The notes: generated by a model from the letters alone, not told the origin. Positions 1-8,541 are shown, counted from the first letter of the stretch. The stretch is 17,395 nucleotides of DNA from DAOOKJ01 sp035360795 (GCA_035360795.1 DAOSBJ010000012.1:1-17395), one strand, 5' to 3'. Numbers and translations: made by a program.

Positions 1-55
1 TAGTTTAAAGGTTTAAAGGTTTAATAGTTTAAAGGTTTAAAGGTTTAATAGTTTA
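1..55. repeat. AT-rich tandem repeat downstream of lysS
   Basis: Two perfect copies of a 24-bp unit (1-24 and 25-48) are followed by the first 7 bases of a third copy (49-55). Each unit is built from an 8-base step (GTTTAAAG-like) repeated about three times. The partial third copy runs into the lysS stop codon. The array may continue beyond the window edge. It is too short-period and spacer-less for a CRISPR, and it forms no strong hairpin. No function is evident. Confidence 0.85.
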
Positions 56-1492
56 TTTTCGGGGTTTCATAAAAGGAAAGAAAATTACTTCTTTTAAAGA
101 GGGGGCGTCGGTTAAAACTGCCACTAATCTGTCTATTCCAAGTCCTAAACCAGCAGTCGGCGGCATTCCATATTCTAAGGCTTCAATAAATTCCGTATCT
201 TTTGGATGGGCCTCTAAATCTCCTTTTGTCCTTTTTTGCGCCTGAATTTCAAATCTTTGTTTTTGCTCTAAAGGATTATTTAGCTCAGAAAAGGCATTCA
301 CTATTTCCCACCCTTTGAAAATAAGTTGAAAACGGCTGACTTTAGTTGGTATATCTTTTGATTTTTTAGCCAGGGGAGAAATTTCAATCGGATGGTTTAC
401 AATGAAAGTTGGACCTTTAATCTCTGTTCTAAATTTTTTAAAGATTGCGTCCCAAATTTTTTCTTTTTCTTCTTTAGAATCAACTTCTACTTTTAATTCT
501 ATCGCTTTTTTAAACCATTCTTCTTTTGAATCCTGAAGTTTTAAGCCTGTTTTTTGAAACAGAAACTTTTCGTAGTCAACTTCCTGCCATTTTTTCGGTA
601 GAGTTATTGGTTTGGGCAAATCTTTATTTAAATTTTTTACAATAAAAGTAATTAATTTTTGAATCAGGGTCTTTAAATCATTGGCGCTTTGATAGGCGGC
701 ATACAGTTCGAGCATGCTAAATTCAGGATTATGCTCTCTGTCAATTCCTTCATTTCTAAAATTTTTACCTATTTCGTAAACTTTATTAAAACCTCCAATT
801 ATTAGCCTTTTAAGATATAATTCCGGCGCAATTCTTAAATAAAGTTTAGTATTTAGCGCTTTAAGTTCAGTAATGAAAGGCTGGGCATTGGCTCCACCGT
901 AGATAGGCTGTAAGATAGGAGTTTCCACTTCTAAATAGTCTTCTTTATTTAAAAATTCCCGAATAAGGCAAATAATTTTTGAGCGTAAAATAAATCTTTT
1001 TTTTACCTCGTCGTTTAAAATCAAATCAAGGTAGCGCCGGCGATATCTTTCTTCAATATCCTCTAAACCGTACCAAACTTTAGGCAGAGGCCGCAAACTT
1101 TTGGCTAAAAGTTTGAAATTTGAAACGAGAAGACTTTTTTCGCCGCTTTTAGTAATAAAGAGCGCGCCGCTTGCTTCAATAAAATCTCCCATATCAAAAT
1201 ATTTTTCAAAAAACTGAATTGAATCTTTACCTAATTTATCTTCTTTAAAAACCAATTGAAGTTTTGTTTCTTCATCTTTAATATCAGCAAATATTACTCC
1301 TCCATGCCCTCGTTTTGCCATAATTCTGCCAGCGACGTTTATTTTCTTTTTCTTTTTTGACCAGCGATTAAAATTATCTAAAACCTGCTTTAAAGAGAAT
1401 TGTCGAGAACAAAACTCTGGATAAGGGTCAATACCTTTCTTTTCTAACTCTTCTAATTTTTTGATTCTTTCTTTAATAATATCGTCTAACAT
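53..1492 (-). CDS. lysS: Lysine--tRNA ligase (class II)
   Basis: Charges tRNA-Lys with lysine in the cytoplasm. The N-terminal OB-fold anticodon-binding domain covers about residues 50-130, and the class II catalytic core covers about 140-479. Motif 1 lies around 187-202 with its conserved Pro192. Motif 2 is at 245-262 (FRNEGIDREHNPEFSMLE, with the ATP-contacting Arg246). Motif 3 is at 448-460 (GLGLGIDRL, Arg455). The C-terminal stretch SLKEVIFFPF is typical of LysRS. The length of 479 is slightly below the usual ~490-505 residues. It is the last gene of the long minus-strand cluster, 92 bases after greA; greA-lysS adjacency is common in bacteria. The ATG follows an A/T-only leader with no Shine-Dalgarno motif. 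The identification is firm. Confidence 0.97.
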   Translation of the reverse strand: MLDDIIKERIKKLEELEKKGIDPYPEFCSRQFSLKQVLDNFNRWSKKKKKINVAGRIMAKRGHGGVIFADIKDEETKLQLVFKEDKLGKDSIQFFEKYFDMGDFIEASGALFITKSGEKSLLVSNFKLLAKSLRPLPKVWYGLEDIEERYRRRYLDLILNDEVKKRFILRSKIICLIREFLNKEDYLEVETPILQPIYGGANAQPFITELKALNTKLYLRIAPELYLKRLIIGGFNKVYEIGKNFRNEGIDREHNPEFSMLELYAAYQSANDLKTLIQKLITFIVKNLNKDLPKPITLPKKWQEVDYEKFLFQKTGLKLQDSKEEWFKKAIELKVEVDSKEEKEKIWDAIFKKFRTEIKGPTFIVNHPIEISPLAKKSKDIPTKVSRFQLIFKGWEIVNAFSELNNPLEQKQRFEIQAQKRTKGDLEAHPKDTEFIEALEYGMPPTAGLGLGIDRLVAVLTDAPSLKEVIFFPFMKPRK

Positions 1493-1584
1493 AATAAATT
1501 AAAAATAATAAATAAAAAATTAAAAATTAAAACTCAAAGATCCAAAAGATAAGTTAAAAGTTAAACTCATAATCCTCTTACAGA
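1493..1584. other. AT-rich greA-lysS spacer
   Basis: This 92-base gap is almost pure A/T near lysS, with A-runs at about 7-base spacing. No convincing promoter, terminator or RNA gene was found. A TTGAGT/TATTTA pair 17 bases apart exists on the minus strand, but it is not distinguishable from background in sequence this AT-rich. Confidence 0.5.
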
Positions 1585-2052
1585 TTACGTTATCTTTAGT
1601 ATCTTATATTTTACCTCACCTTTGGGGGTTTTGACAACTACAACTTCTCCTTTTTTCTTTTTTAAAAAGGCTTTGCCTAAAGGCGATTCATTGGAAATTT
1701 TGCCCTCTAAAGGATTGGCTTCTAATGAGCCAGTAATAATAAAAGTTTTTCTGGCCCGGGGCGGAGTTAAGGATTGAACCAAAACTGTTGAGCCAACTTC
1801 TACCAAGTCGTTATTAGTTTTGGGATGATGGATTAAACTGACGGTTTTAAGGTAGGATTCTAATTCCAAAATTTGCGATTCTAATTTAGATTGCGCTTCT
1901 TTTGCTTCTTGGTAGGAAGCATTTTCAGATAAGTCTCCTAAATCTTTCGCTTCTTTAATTCTTTGAGCGATTTCTTGGCGTTTGACAGTTTTTAATTCTT
2001 CCAATTCTTTTTTTAATTTTTGATAGGCTTCTGGAGTAATATATTGAGTCAT
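1585..2052 (-). CDS. greA: Transcription elongation factor GreA
   Basis: Rescues backtracked RNA polymerase by inserting a coiled coil into the secondary channel and stimulating cleavage of the nascent transcript. The N-terminal antiparallel coiled coil spans about residues 8-75. Its tip motif DLGDLSENASY carries the acidic residues Asp40 and Glu43, which in characterised GreA help hold the catalytic Mg2+. The C-terminal FKBP-like domain (about 80-155) has the family signature SPLGKAFLKKKKGE at 123-136. The length of 155 is normal. It lies 54 bases after mrdA and 92 before lysS, probably in the same transcript. No Shine-Dalgarno motif precedes the ATG. Confidence 0.96.
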   Translation of the reverse strand: MTQYITPEAYQKLKKELEELKTVKRQEIAQRIKEAKDLGDLSENASYQEAKEAQSKLESQILELESYLKTVSLIHHPKTNNDLVEVGSTVLVQSLTPPRARKTFIITGSLEANPLEGKISNESPLGKAFLKKKKGEVVVVKTPKGEVKYKILKIT

Positions 2053-2106
2053 ATAATTATTTTATCTACCAAAGTTTTTGAGAGTTGAATATCTCTAGAC
2101 AGAAAG

Positions 2107-4056
2107 TTAGAGATGTGAATTTTCGTAATACCATTTTAAGATTTCTTCCGTGATTGCCAAAGTGGTGGCAGAACCGGTATTTGGCGGTGGTTGTTCAATA
2201 AGGACAATTAAAGCAATTTCAGGATTATCATAGGGAGTATAAGAAACAAACATTGCGTGGTAACCTTCTTTGCCGCCAGTTAAAAATTTTGGTGAGCCAG
2301 ATTTTCCGGCGACTTCAATTGGCAGATATTTTAGAGGTTGAGCCGTGCCAGAAACAATTACTTCTCGCAATCCCTCCTGTACTATTTTTAGAGTTTCTGG
2401 CGAGACATTTATAGATTTTATTATTTTCGGTTCTTGAGTAAGAATATTTTGATTTAAAGGCGAGACAATATTTTTAACAATCATTGGTTTCACTAATTTG
2501 CCATTGGTAGCAATAGAAGAAATATAACTTAAAATTTGAAGAGGGGTTAATAAAAGATTTCCTTCTCCAACTGAAACATTATATGTATCCCCCAATTTCC
2601 ATAATGGGTCATTGGCTCTGTTAACTTTCATCCATTCAGGGTCAGGCAAAACTCCGCCTGTTTCTCCTCCTAAATCTATATTCAATTTTTTATCTAAATT
2701 AAATTCTAACCAATATTTTTTAATTTTCTCTATTCCTAAACCCTTTACATCTTTATATCCTCCACCAACTGTCCAAAAATAAACATTACAAGATTGAGCA
2801 ATTGCTTTTTTTAAATCAACCCAATCATGTTTTTTCCAGTCTCTATAAACATATTTTTGATTAGGGTCATAAGGACTGACAATTACGATTTCACCTTCAT
2901 CATAAATTTCTTTCTTTGGGTCAATTATATGTTCTTCTAAAGCTGCGACGGCCATCAGGGGCTTAATGGTTGAGCCGGGATGATATAATCCTGAGATAGT
3001 TCTGTTAAAAAGAGGATGATCCTGGCTAGTGAGATAAGTTTCAATTGTTTTTTGGGGACTGCCTTTTGTCATTACGTTAGGGTCAAAAGAGGGTAAACTC
3101 ACCAAAGCAAGAACTTCACCATTTTGAGGATTTAAGGCAATACCGGCCGCGCCTTTTAAATTTAAATTATCGCTATATTTCTTGAGAGTTTCATATAATT
3201 TTATTTGCAAATTTTTATCAATAGTGGTAATTAAATCATTACCAGGAATCGGTTCTTGAGTGCCCAAATCTTTGATAACTTTATAACTGGCATCAACTTC
3301 GATTAATCTTTTTCCAAAAGAACCTTCTAGATAATTTTCGTAATAACTCTCTAGTCCTGTTTTGCCAATAACCGAAGTTAAGGGATAATTAGAATATTTT
3401 TTGATGTCTTCCGGACTCATCTTACCAACATAACCAACCAAATGAGCCATTGCTTCAGCATACGGATAGTAGCGACTGGTATCTTGAATAATTTCAAAAC
3501 CAGAAGTGGAAGATATTTGAGTTTCAAACTTTCGAACTTCTTCAATTTCCAAATTGGTTTTTAGAAGAACCGGCTCTAAACTAATAACATCGTTAGTTAA
3601 ATGCCGAGTAATTTCTGATGATTCTATATTAAATATTTCAGAAACTTCTCTTATTACTTTTTCTTTTAAATCTTTGTCTTGGGGTAAATCAGGAGGCAAC
3701 ATAATTAAACTGTAAGAAGAAATATTAGAAACTAATGGTTCATTATAACGGTCGTATATTATTCCTCGCGGAGCATTGACAAAATAATAGCGAAGCCGAT
3801 TATTTTCTGCTCGCTGAGCATAAAAATTTCCCTGAATTGCTTCTAAATAGAAAACCCTGCCAAAAATTATAACAAAAACTAAAAGACTCAACCAAAATAC
3901 GTTTCTTAGGTAAGTAGGCTTTATTGCCCATTCTAATCTGCCAAATTGATTTTCTTGGTCATTTTTTTTCTCTAACAGAATTTCTTCTGGTTCTATCGTA
4001 TTTTTATTTCTTTTAATTGTAAAATGAGAGTTTAACATAATAAATGAAAGCATCAC
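2107..4056 (-). CDS. mrdA: Penicillin-binding protein 2, elongasome transpeptidase
   Basis: Cross-links peptidoglycan during lateral wall growth with the MreBCD scaffold; RodA, its usual glycosyltransferase partner, is not in this window. One membrane anchor lies at about residues 52-70 after a cytoplasmic tail. The pedestal/dimerisation domain covers about 90-270 (APRGIIYDR at 95-103), and the transpeptidase domain about 275-640. The active-site motifs are S362-T-I-K365 (nucleophile Ser362), S422-C-N424 and K585-S-G587. The last is usually KTG, and Ser for Thr is a conservative change. The open frame starts with GTG at 4056 followed directly by ATG. An in-frame ATG at 4038 (MLNSHF) is equally plausible because no start has a Shine-Dalgarno motif. 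The gap to mreD is 20 bases. Confidence 0.95.
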   Translation of the reverse strand: MMLSFIMLNSHFTIKRNKNTIEPEEILLEKKNDQENQFGRLEWAIKPTYLRNVFWLSLLVFVIIFGRVFYLEAIQGNFYAQRAENNRLRYYFVNAPRGIIYDRYNEPLVSNISSYSLIMLPPDLPQDKDLKEKVIREVSEIFNIESSEITRHLTNDVISLEPVLLKTNLEIEEVRKFETQISSTSGFEIIQDTSRYYPYAEAMAHLVGYVGKMSPEDIKKYSNYPLTSVIGKTGLESYYENYLEGSFGKRLIEVDASYKVIKDLGTQEPIPGNDLITTIDKNLQIKLYETLKKYSDNLNLKGAAGIALNPQNGEVLALVSLPSFDPNVMTKGSPQKTIETYLTSQDHPLFNRTISGLYHPGSTIKPLMAVAALEEHIIDPKKEIYDEGEIVIVSPYDPNQKYVYRDWKKHDWVDLKKAIAQSCNVYFWTVGGGYKDVKGLGIEKIKKYWLEFNLDKKLNIDLGGETGGVLPDPEWMKVNRANDPLWKLGDTYNVSVGEGNLLLTPLQILSYISSIATNGKLVKPMIVKNIVSPLNQNILTQEPKIIKSINVSPETLKIVQEGLREVIVSGTAQPLKYLPIEVAGKSGSPKFLTGGKEGYHAMFVSYTPYDNPEIALIVLIEQPPPNTGSATTLAITEEILKWYYENSHL

Positions 4057-4076
4057 TGAAGAAACAGGATACCATC

Positions 4077-4556
4077 TTAATTTTGTTTGTAAATTTTTGG
4101 ATTATAGATTTGTAAAATAAGCCAATAGATTAAAGAATTTAAAACTAAAGAAAGAAAAATATTTTGGTAAAAAATAGGTTGCTTTAAAATAAAATACCCC
4201 AACATTAAACCCAAAAAATAACAGATGATTAGCAGTTCCCCAATGATAAGCCAAGAAAAAGATGAGTTTTTTTCAAAAGTTTTTAATAGCAGTCTTTGAA
4301 TAATTATTACTAATAAAAACAAAACAAAATGGATGCCCCAATAATTGAAAGTAAGACTATCAAAAATTAAAGAGGAAATCAAGGAAAGAATAAAGACAAA
4401 AATAAAAGGAAAATTAAAATTGATGAAGATGATAAAAATAAGAAGCCAGTTAATAAAAAATAGAGAAGTCAAATAAGGGGTTAAGTAACTTTCTATAAGA
4501 AGTAAGGCAACAAAAAGTAAAATAGTAAAAAAGTAAGTAATTGGTTTTGGAGTCAT
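4077..4556 (-). CDS. mreD: Rod shape-determining protein MreD
   Basis: Small polytopic membrane protein that works with MreC in the cell elongation complex. At 159 residues it has the family's usual size. It is almost wholly hydrophobic, with likely membrane segments near 8-25, 32-48, 50-64, 72-90, 101-124 and 131-150. The sequence itself is poorly conserved in this family. The call rests on the hydropathy, the length and its fixed place between mreC (9 bases upstream) and mrdA (20 bases downstream). Codons are strongly AT-rich, as in its neighbours. Confidence 0.85.
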   Translation of the reverse strand: MTPKPITYFFTILLFVALLLIESYLTPYLTSLFFINWLLIFIIFINFNFPFIFVFILSLISSLIFDSLTFNYWGIHFVLFLLVIIIQRLLLKTFEKNSSFSWLIIGELLIICYFLGLMLGYFILKQPIFYQNIFLSLVLNSLIYWLILQIYNPKIYKQN

Positions 4557-4565
4557 AGAAAATAT

Positions 4566-5390
4566 TCAAAACTTAAAAAAGTCAGTAATAATCAGAACAT
4601 CTTGAAGTTTTAGGCGGTTTAAAAATGGCTCTAAGATATATTCTTTCTCTGGAATTTTTGAACCCGGTATTTTTTCTTTAACTCTAGCCACTACTAGTCC
4701 TTTTAAATAGGAAGAATTTTCGCTTGAAGTTACTAAAATATCACCAACATTAATGTCTGCATTTGGAGGAACTAATCTAAGATAAAAATTACCCTGAAAA
4801 TCTCTTTCCGTGACTGCTAAAACTTTTGACCTTAAATCCTCAACGCTGATTTTAATTCCCGGCGCAAAGATAGATTCAACTTCAGAACTTTGATTATAAC
4901 ATTTTACTATTCGACCTACTAAAACTTCATTATTAGTGATGACATTCATCCCCTCTTTTAGATTGTCATCTAAACCTTTATTTATCCAAAAATTACCGCT
5001 TAAGCCAGTTGGATCCATTAAAATCACTTTGGCGGGAATTAAATGCCATTTTTGTTCTTCTTTAATTTTTAGGGCTTCTTTCAGGAGTTCATTTTCTTCC
5101 CTGAGCGAAGAAAGATAATTAATTTCTTGAACTAAATTAAGATTTTCTGTTTTTAATTGTAAATTCTCTCTTCTAATTTGATTGAAATGAAATAAATCAG
5201 AAAACCATAATTCTAGCGAAGACAGACCTCCAAAAGAAACATTTTGATTCACAAAACCTAAAGCCTGAACTGTTTTGTTCTCTAAAAATTGTTTTTGGCC
5301 TAAATAGGCTTTAAAAATAATAACAAAAGTGATTAAAATAATCACTTTTGTTAATAATTTATTAATTTTTATTTTTCCTTTTTTTGCCAT
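4566..5390 (-). CDS. mreC: Cell shape-determining protein MreC
   Basis: Bitopic scaffold protein that links MreB filaments to PBP2 outside the membrane. A short basic N-terminus is followed by a membrane helix at about residues 12-30. A coiled coil runs over about 68-112 (RRENLQLKTENLNLVQEI region), then the twin beta-barrel MreC domain from about 115 to 270, including GLDDNLKEGMNVI and VGDILVTS. The length of 274 is typical. It ends in TGA, starts one base after the mreB1 stop, and leaves 9 bases to mreD, so translation is probably coupled. The start of its coding region contains a long perfect hairpin, listed separately. Confidence 0.93.
   Translation of the reverse strand: MAKKGKIKINKLLTKVIILITFVIIFKAYLGQKQFLENKTVQALGFVNQNVSFGGLSSLELWFSDLFHFNQIRRENLQLKTENLNLVQEINYLSSLREENELLKEALKIKEEQKWHLIPAKVILMDPTGLSGNFWINKGLDDNLKEGMNVITNNEVLVGRIVKCYNQSSEVESIFAPGIKISVEDLRSKVLAVTERDFQGNFYLRLVPPNADINVGDILVTSSENSSYLKGLVVARVKEKIPGSKIPEKEYILEPFLNRLKLQDVLIITDFFKF
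5321..5353 (-). promoter_or_regulatory. 15-bp perfect hairpin inside start of mreC
   Basis: Bases 5321-5335 and 5339-5353 are perfect reverse complements separated by three bases. In the mRNA (minus strand) the stem lies at about nucleotides 38-70 of mreC, in the codons for the membrane helix. It is followed directly by TTATTTTT. A second small stem, GCCTA-TT-TAGGC, follows. A stem plus T-rich tail resembles an attenuator or weak intrinsic terminator, but the stem has only three G/C pairs per arm. The palindrome is directly visible; the regulatory role is inferred. Confidence 0.45.
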
Positions 5391-5391
5391 T

Positions 5392-6447
5392 TTAAATTGG
5401 CGGTTTTTCCTTGCTGATTGTAGTTAGACAACTTTTATAAGCGGAGAAATCTTCCATTACCACTCCAATTCCTCTAATAACAGAAGTAATCGGGTCTTCG
5501 ATTAATTTTACCTTTAAGCCCACTGCATCCTCTACTAATTTATCCAATCCTTTCAAAAGACTGGTGCCGCCCGAAAGAAGAACTCCTTCACTCATAATAT
5601 CGCCTACTAATTCTGGCGGCGTGGCTTCGATAGCGCCTCTAATAGCGTCAATTATTTTAAAGAGAGAGGGAGAGATTGCTTCCCTTACTTCTTGGGCTTT
5701 AATTTTTATTTCTTTTGGCAAACCATGGGTTAAATCTCGGCCTTTAATTTTCATATCAGAATTAGTGCCTAAATCGACTGCTGAACCTAGAGCAATTTTA
5801 ATATTTTCCGCGGTTTTTTCGCCAATAGCCATCTTAAATTTGTCACGAAAATAATAAATTATATCTTCATTCAATTTATTTCCTGCAATTCTAATACTTT
5901 TTGAAACCACTACCCCTCCCAAAGAAATTACTGCCACTTCAGTTGTGCCGCCACCAATATCAGCAACCAAGATTCCATTTGATTCTAAAACCGGCCAACG
6001 ATTGCCTAACGCGACTGCCATTGGCTCTTCAATTAAATAAACTTCTTTAGCGCCGGCATTTTTTGCCGCATCTTCAACCGCCCTTTTTTCTACTTCTGTA
6101 CCGCCGGTTGGAATACTGATAATTAATCGTGGCCAATCAAAAATACTGTTTAGAATTCCTTTTCTTTTTATTTTTTGAAGAAGATAACGAATAAATTTTT
6201 CCGCAATTTCAAAATCAGAAATCACCCCATTTGTTAAAGGTCTGGAAGCAGTAATATGAGGAGGGGTTTTACCAATCATTTCATAAGCCTCTTTTCCAAC
6301 CGCGATAATCTGATTAGTTTTATTGTTAATAGCAACTACCGTAGGCTCATGTACTAAAATCCCCTTATCCTTCACGTAGACCAAGGTTTTTGTGGTGCCT
6401 AAATCTATACCAATGTCGTAATTAAATATTTTTGGAACTAAAGCCAT
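5392..6447 (-). CDS. mreB: Rod shape-determining protein MreB (copy in mreBCD operon)
   Basis: Actin-like ATPase that polymerises under the membrane and guides wall synthesis. The phosphate-1 loop is DLGTTKT at 15-21 (usually DLGTANT). The catalytic Glu equivalent is Glu141 in IEEPMAVALG. The phosphate-2 loop is DIGGGTTEVAV at 163-173 with Asp163 kept. The adenosine-binding segment LLSGGTSLLKGL lies near the C-terminus. The length of 351 is normal. The N-terminus, MALVPKIFNYDIG, is short and modestly hydrophobic, so it could touch the membrane. It begins 8 bases after proS and ends one base before mreC, forming the classic mreB-mreC-mreD-mrdA order. It differs clearly from the second copy at 10167-11174. 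Confidence 0.96.
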   Translation of the reverse strand: MALVPKIFNYDIGIDLGTTKTLVYVKDKGILVHEPTVVAINNKTNQIIAVGKEAYEMIGKTPPHITASRPLTNGVISDFEIAEKFIRYLLQKIKRKGILNSIFDWPRLIISIPTGGTEVEKRAVEDAAKNAGAKEVYLIEEPMAVALGNRWPVLESNGILVADIGGGTTEVAVISLGGVVVSKSIRIAGNKLNEDIIYYFRDKFKMAIGEKTAENIKIALGSAVDLGTNSDMKIKGRDLTHGLPKEIKIKAQEVREAISPSLFKIIDAIRGAIEATPPELVGDIMSEGVLLSGGTSLLKGLDKLVEDAVGLKVKLIEDPITSVIRGIGVVMEDFSAYKSCLTTISKEKPPI

Positions 6448-6455
6448 AGAAATAA

Positions 6456-7703
6456 CTATTTCGTCAATAATTTATCACATTTTTCTAGTTTTATCAACTG
6501 AACGGATTTCGCATTTCTTTTCTTAATTTCAAAAGAATCCTCTTTTAAAGTTTTTTCGCTTACCACAAGCCTTATTGGCGCACCTATTAAATCCGCATCA
6601 TAAAACTTTTCGCCGGCAGAAAGTTCGCGGTCGTCATATACAACTTCTTCACCCTTGTTTAAAAGAAAATTATAAATTAGAGAAGCGGCCTGTTCAATTT
6701 TTTTATTCAGGCGACTATCTTTTGTTTTTAAAGAAATTAAATGATATTTATAGGGAGCAACTAAATCAGGCCAAATGAATCCTTTTTCATCACAATAAAT
6801 TTCTGCTAAAGTCCCTAAAATTCTGGAAATTCCCATTCCGTAGCAGCCCATCATCACAAAATTGTCTTTGCCATTTTTATCTTTGTAAACTAAATTAAAC
6901 GGCCTTGAATATTTGTCTTTTAATTTGAAAATATTAGCCACTTCGATGCTTTTTATTTTCGTTAAAGCCCCCTGACATTGGGGACATTTTTTGAGGTTTT
7001 TTGCTATTTCTTTGTTGCGGGAAAAACCGCATTTTTCGCAATAAAAGATTGTATCTTCGCCATTTTGACACGGCACCTGAAATTCATGAGAAAATTTTGA
7101 AAAAGTCCCCCCAGCTGCTTCGGTAATAATAGTTTTAAGTTTCAAAGCATTAAAAATTTTTAGATAACTATCTTTCACTTTTTCATAATAAATATCCAAA
7201 TCTTTTTCATTAGAATGAAAACTGTACAAGTCTTTCATTAAAAATTCTTTTGCCCTGAGAATGCCTGCTTTTGGTCTTGGTTCATCTCTAAATTTTGTTT
7301 GAATTTGAAACAAATAGAGCGGCAAATCTTTATATGAAGAAATGTATCTTTTTGCCAAAGGAACCACAATTTCTTCATGAGTCGGCCCTAAAACATATTC
7401 ATTTTCAAATCGCGATTTAATTTTAAATAAAGCATTAAAGGTTTTATCTCTTTTGGTCTGTTGCCAATAACTTATGGGATGAAGACTGGGCATTAAAATT
7501 TCCTGACCCCCGATATTTTTCATTTCATTTCTTATAATAGTTGCGATTTTATTTAAAACCATTAAGCCAAAAGGAAGATAATCATAAATTCCAGCTCCAA
7601 CTTTTTCAATAAAGTTGGCTTTTATTAAAAGAACAGTGCCAGCTGCCTTTTCATCTTTTGGCACCTCTTTTAGTGATTTCCATTTCAACGAAGAAAGTTT
7701 CAT
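6456..7703 (-). CDS. proS: Proline--tRNA ligase, short form without editing domain
   Basis: Charges tRNA-Pro in the cytoplasm. The class II core shows motif 2 around 138-162 (FRDEPRPKAGILRAKEF, Arg139 and Arg150) and motif 3 around 284-301 (MMGCYGMGISR, Arg294). Tyr/His residues of the TXE loop are seen at GPTHEE (106-111). The C-terminal anticodon-binding domain covers about 315-415 with DDRELSAGEKFYDAD. Between motifs 2 and 3, full-length bacterial ProRS (about 570 residues) carries an INS editing domain of some 180 residues. Here only a short zinc-ribbon-like segment remains: C222-x2-C225 and C240-x2-C243. It ends 8 bases before mreB1. The start is at 7703 in an AT-rich leader. Confidence 0.95.
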   Translation of the reverse strand: MKLSSLKWKSLKEVPKDEKAAGTVLLIKANFIEKVGAGIYDYLPFGLMVLNKIATIIRNEMKNIGGQEILMPSLHPISYWQQTKRDKTFNALFKIKSRFENEYVLGPTHEEIVVPLAKRYISSYKDLPLYLFQIQTKFRDEPRPKAGILRAKEFLMKDLYSFHSNEKDLDIYYEKVKDSYLKIFNALKLKTIITEAAGGTFSKFSHEFQVPCQNGEDTIFYCEKCGFSRNKEIAKNLKKCPQCQGALTKIKSIEVANIFKLKDKYSRPFNLVYKDKNGKDNFVMMGCYGMGISRILGTLAEIYCDEKGFIWPDLVAPYKYHLISLKTKDSRLNKKIEQAASLIYNFLLNKGEEVVYDDRELSAGEKFYDADLIGAPIRLVVSEKTLKEDSFEIKKRNAKSVQLIKLEKCDKLLTK

Positions 7704-7734
7704 AATAAAAAGTTAAATTCAAGTTGTAAAATAA

Positions 7735-8538
7735 TTAATCTTTAAAAATAAAAAATCTGACATCTTTGATGGTAACAAAAAGCATTAAAATTAAAAGCAG
7801 AATAAAAACAAAATTATTGATGGCATTTTCCGTCGCTTGACTCACTTCCTTCCTTTGTATTTTTTCTATTAATAAAAATAGAATTCTACCACCATCAAGC
7901 GCCGGAATTGGTAGCCAATTAAAAGTTGCAAATCCAAAAGAAATAATACCTAAAATATACAAACCGTATTTAATGTTCATTGTGAATGCTTTACTAGAAA
8001 TAGCCATTATTCCCACTGGTCCAACTAGTTCGCTGATATCTAATCTCAGAAAAAAATTAACCGCCAATCTTCCAAGGCCAATAAATGTTTCTCTCAATAA
8101 AACTCCTAAAAACTCTAAGGCTTTAATAGGCGCTAGATAAAAAGGAACTTTTAAAGGAATGGCGCCAAAAGATTCAGGAATCAAGTTCTGCGGCATTCCT
8201 ACCGTAAAAAGCAGGATAAAAATAAAATAGGCTAAAAGAAAATTAAAAAGAGGCCCGGCGAAAAGAATTAAAAACTTTTTTAAAAAAGACTGGGCATAAA
8301 AACTGTCATTTTCGGGATTCTTTTTATCACCTTCATAAATACTGGTTAAAGCCCCAAAAGGAATAGCATTCACTGAATAAACTACTCCATTTTTTTTAAT
8401 ACTGAAAAGACGAGGGGGATAACCAATACCAAATTCGTCTACTCTTACTTTAAATTTTCTGGCAAATAAAAAATGTCCCCATTCATGAATAATAAGAGTA
8501 AGACTTAAAGAAATAAATGCTAAAATAAAACCCAACAT
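7735..8538 (-). CDS. rseP: Site-2 intramembrane metalloprotease (RseP/M50), PDZ-less
   Basis: Membrane-embedded zinc protease of the RseP/SpoIVFB group, which cleaves transmembrane segments of regulatory or signal-peptide substrates. The first helix carries the zinc motif H18-E-W-G-H22. A loop with VDEFGIGYPPRLFSI follows. The second core helix has FAGPLFNFLLAYFIF (93-107). The third has NWLPIPALDGG (207-217), whose Asp215 supplies the last zinc ligand. VGPVGI at 172-177 is also a family signature. The length of 267 is much shorter than the usual 350-450. Residues 110-170, where one or two PDZ domains normally sit, are only a short hydrophobic link. The frr-rseP-proS order supports the assignment. 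It starts 3 bases after frr. Confidence 0.92.
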   Translation of the reverse strand: MLGFILAFISLSLTLIIHEWGHFLFARKFKVRVDEFGIGYPPRLFSIKKNGVVYSVNAIPFGALTSIYEGDKKNPENDSFYAQSFLKKFLILFAGPLFNFLLAYFIFILLFTVGMPQNLIPESFGAIPLKVPFYLAPIKALEFLGVLLRETFIGLGRLAVNFFLRLDISELVGPVGIMAISSKAFTMNIKYGLYILGIISFGFATFNWLPIPALDGGRILFLLIEKIQRKEVSQATENAINNFVFILLLILMLFVTIKDVRFFIFKD

Positions 8539-8541
8539 ATT

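Noticed and set aside
1..55. Possible CRISPR array
   Set aside because: The 24-bp units are directly adjacent without spacers and are built of 8-base steps, so this is a simple tandem repeat.
1493..1584. Candidate lysS promoter (TTGAGT, 17 bases, TATTTA)
   Set aside because: Only partial matches in a nearly pure A/T stretch; not separable from chance.
4554..4580. Recoding of TGA as glycine, as in some CPR lineages
   Set aside because: mreC ends with TGA at the normal family length 9 bases before mreD, and no in-frame TGA interrupts any conserved domain.
4936..5118. Plus-strand open frame of 60 codons opposite mreC
   Set aside because: It lies wholly antisense to a well-supported mreC, shows no family features, and is an expected shadow frame.
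5564..5854. Plus-strand open frame of 96 codons opposite mreB1
   Set aside because: Mirror of a conserved actin-fold gene, with no recognisable domain or leader.
6575..6778. Plus-strand open frame of 67 codons opposite proS
   Set aside because: Antisense to the conserved anticodon-binding domain of ProRS; no independent evidence.
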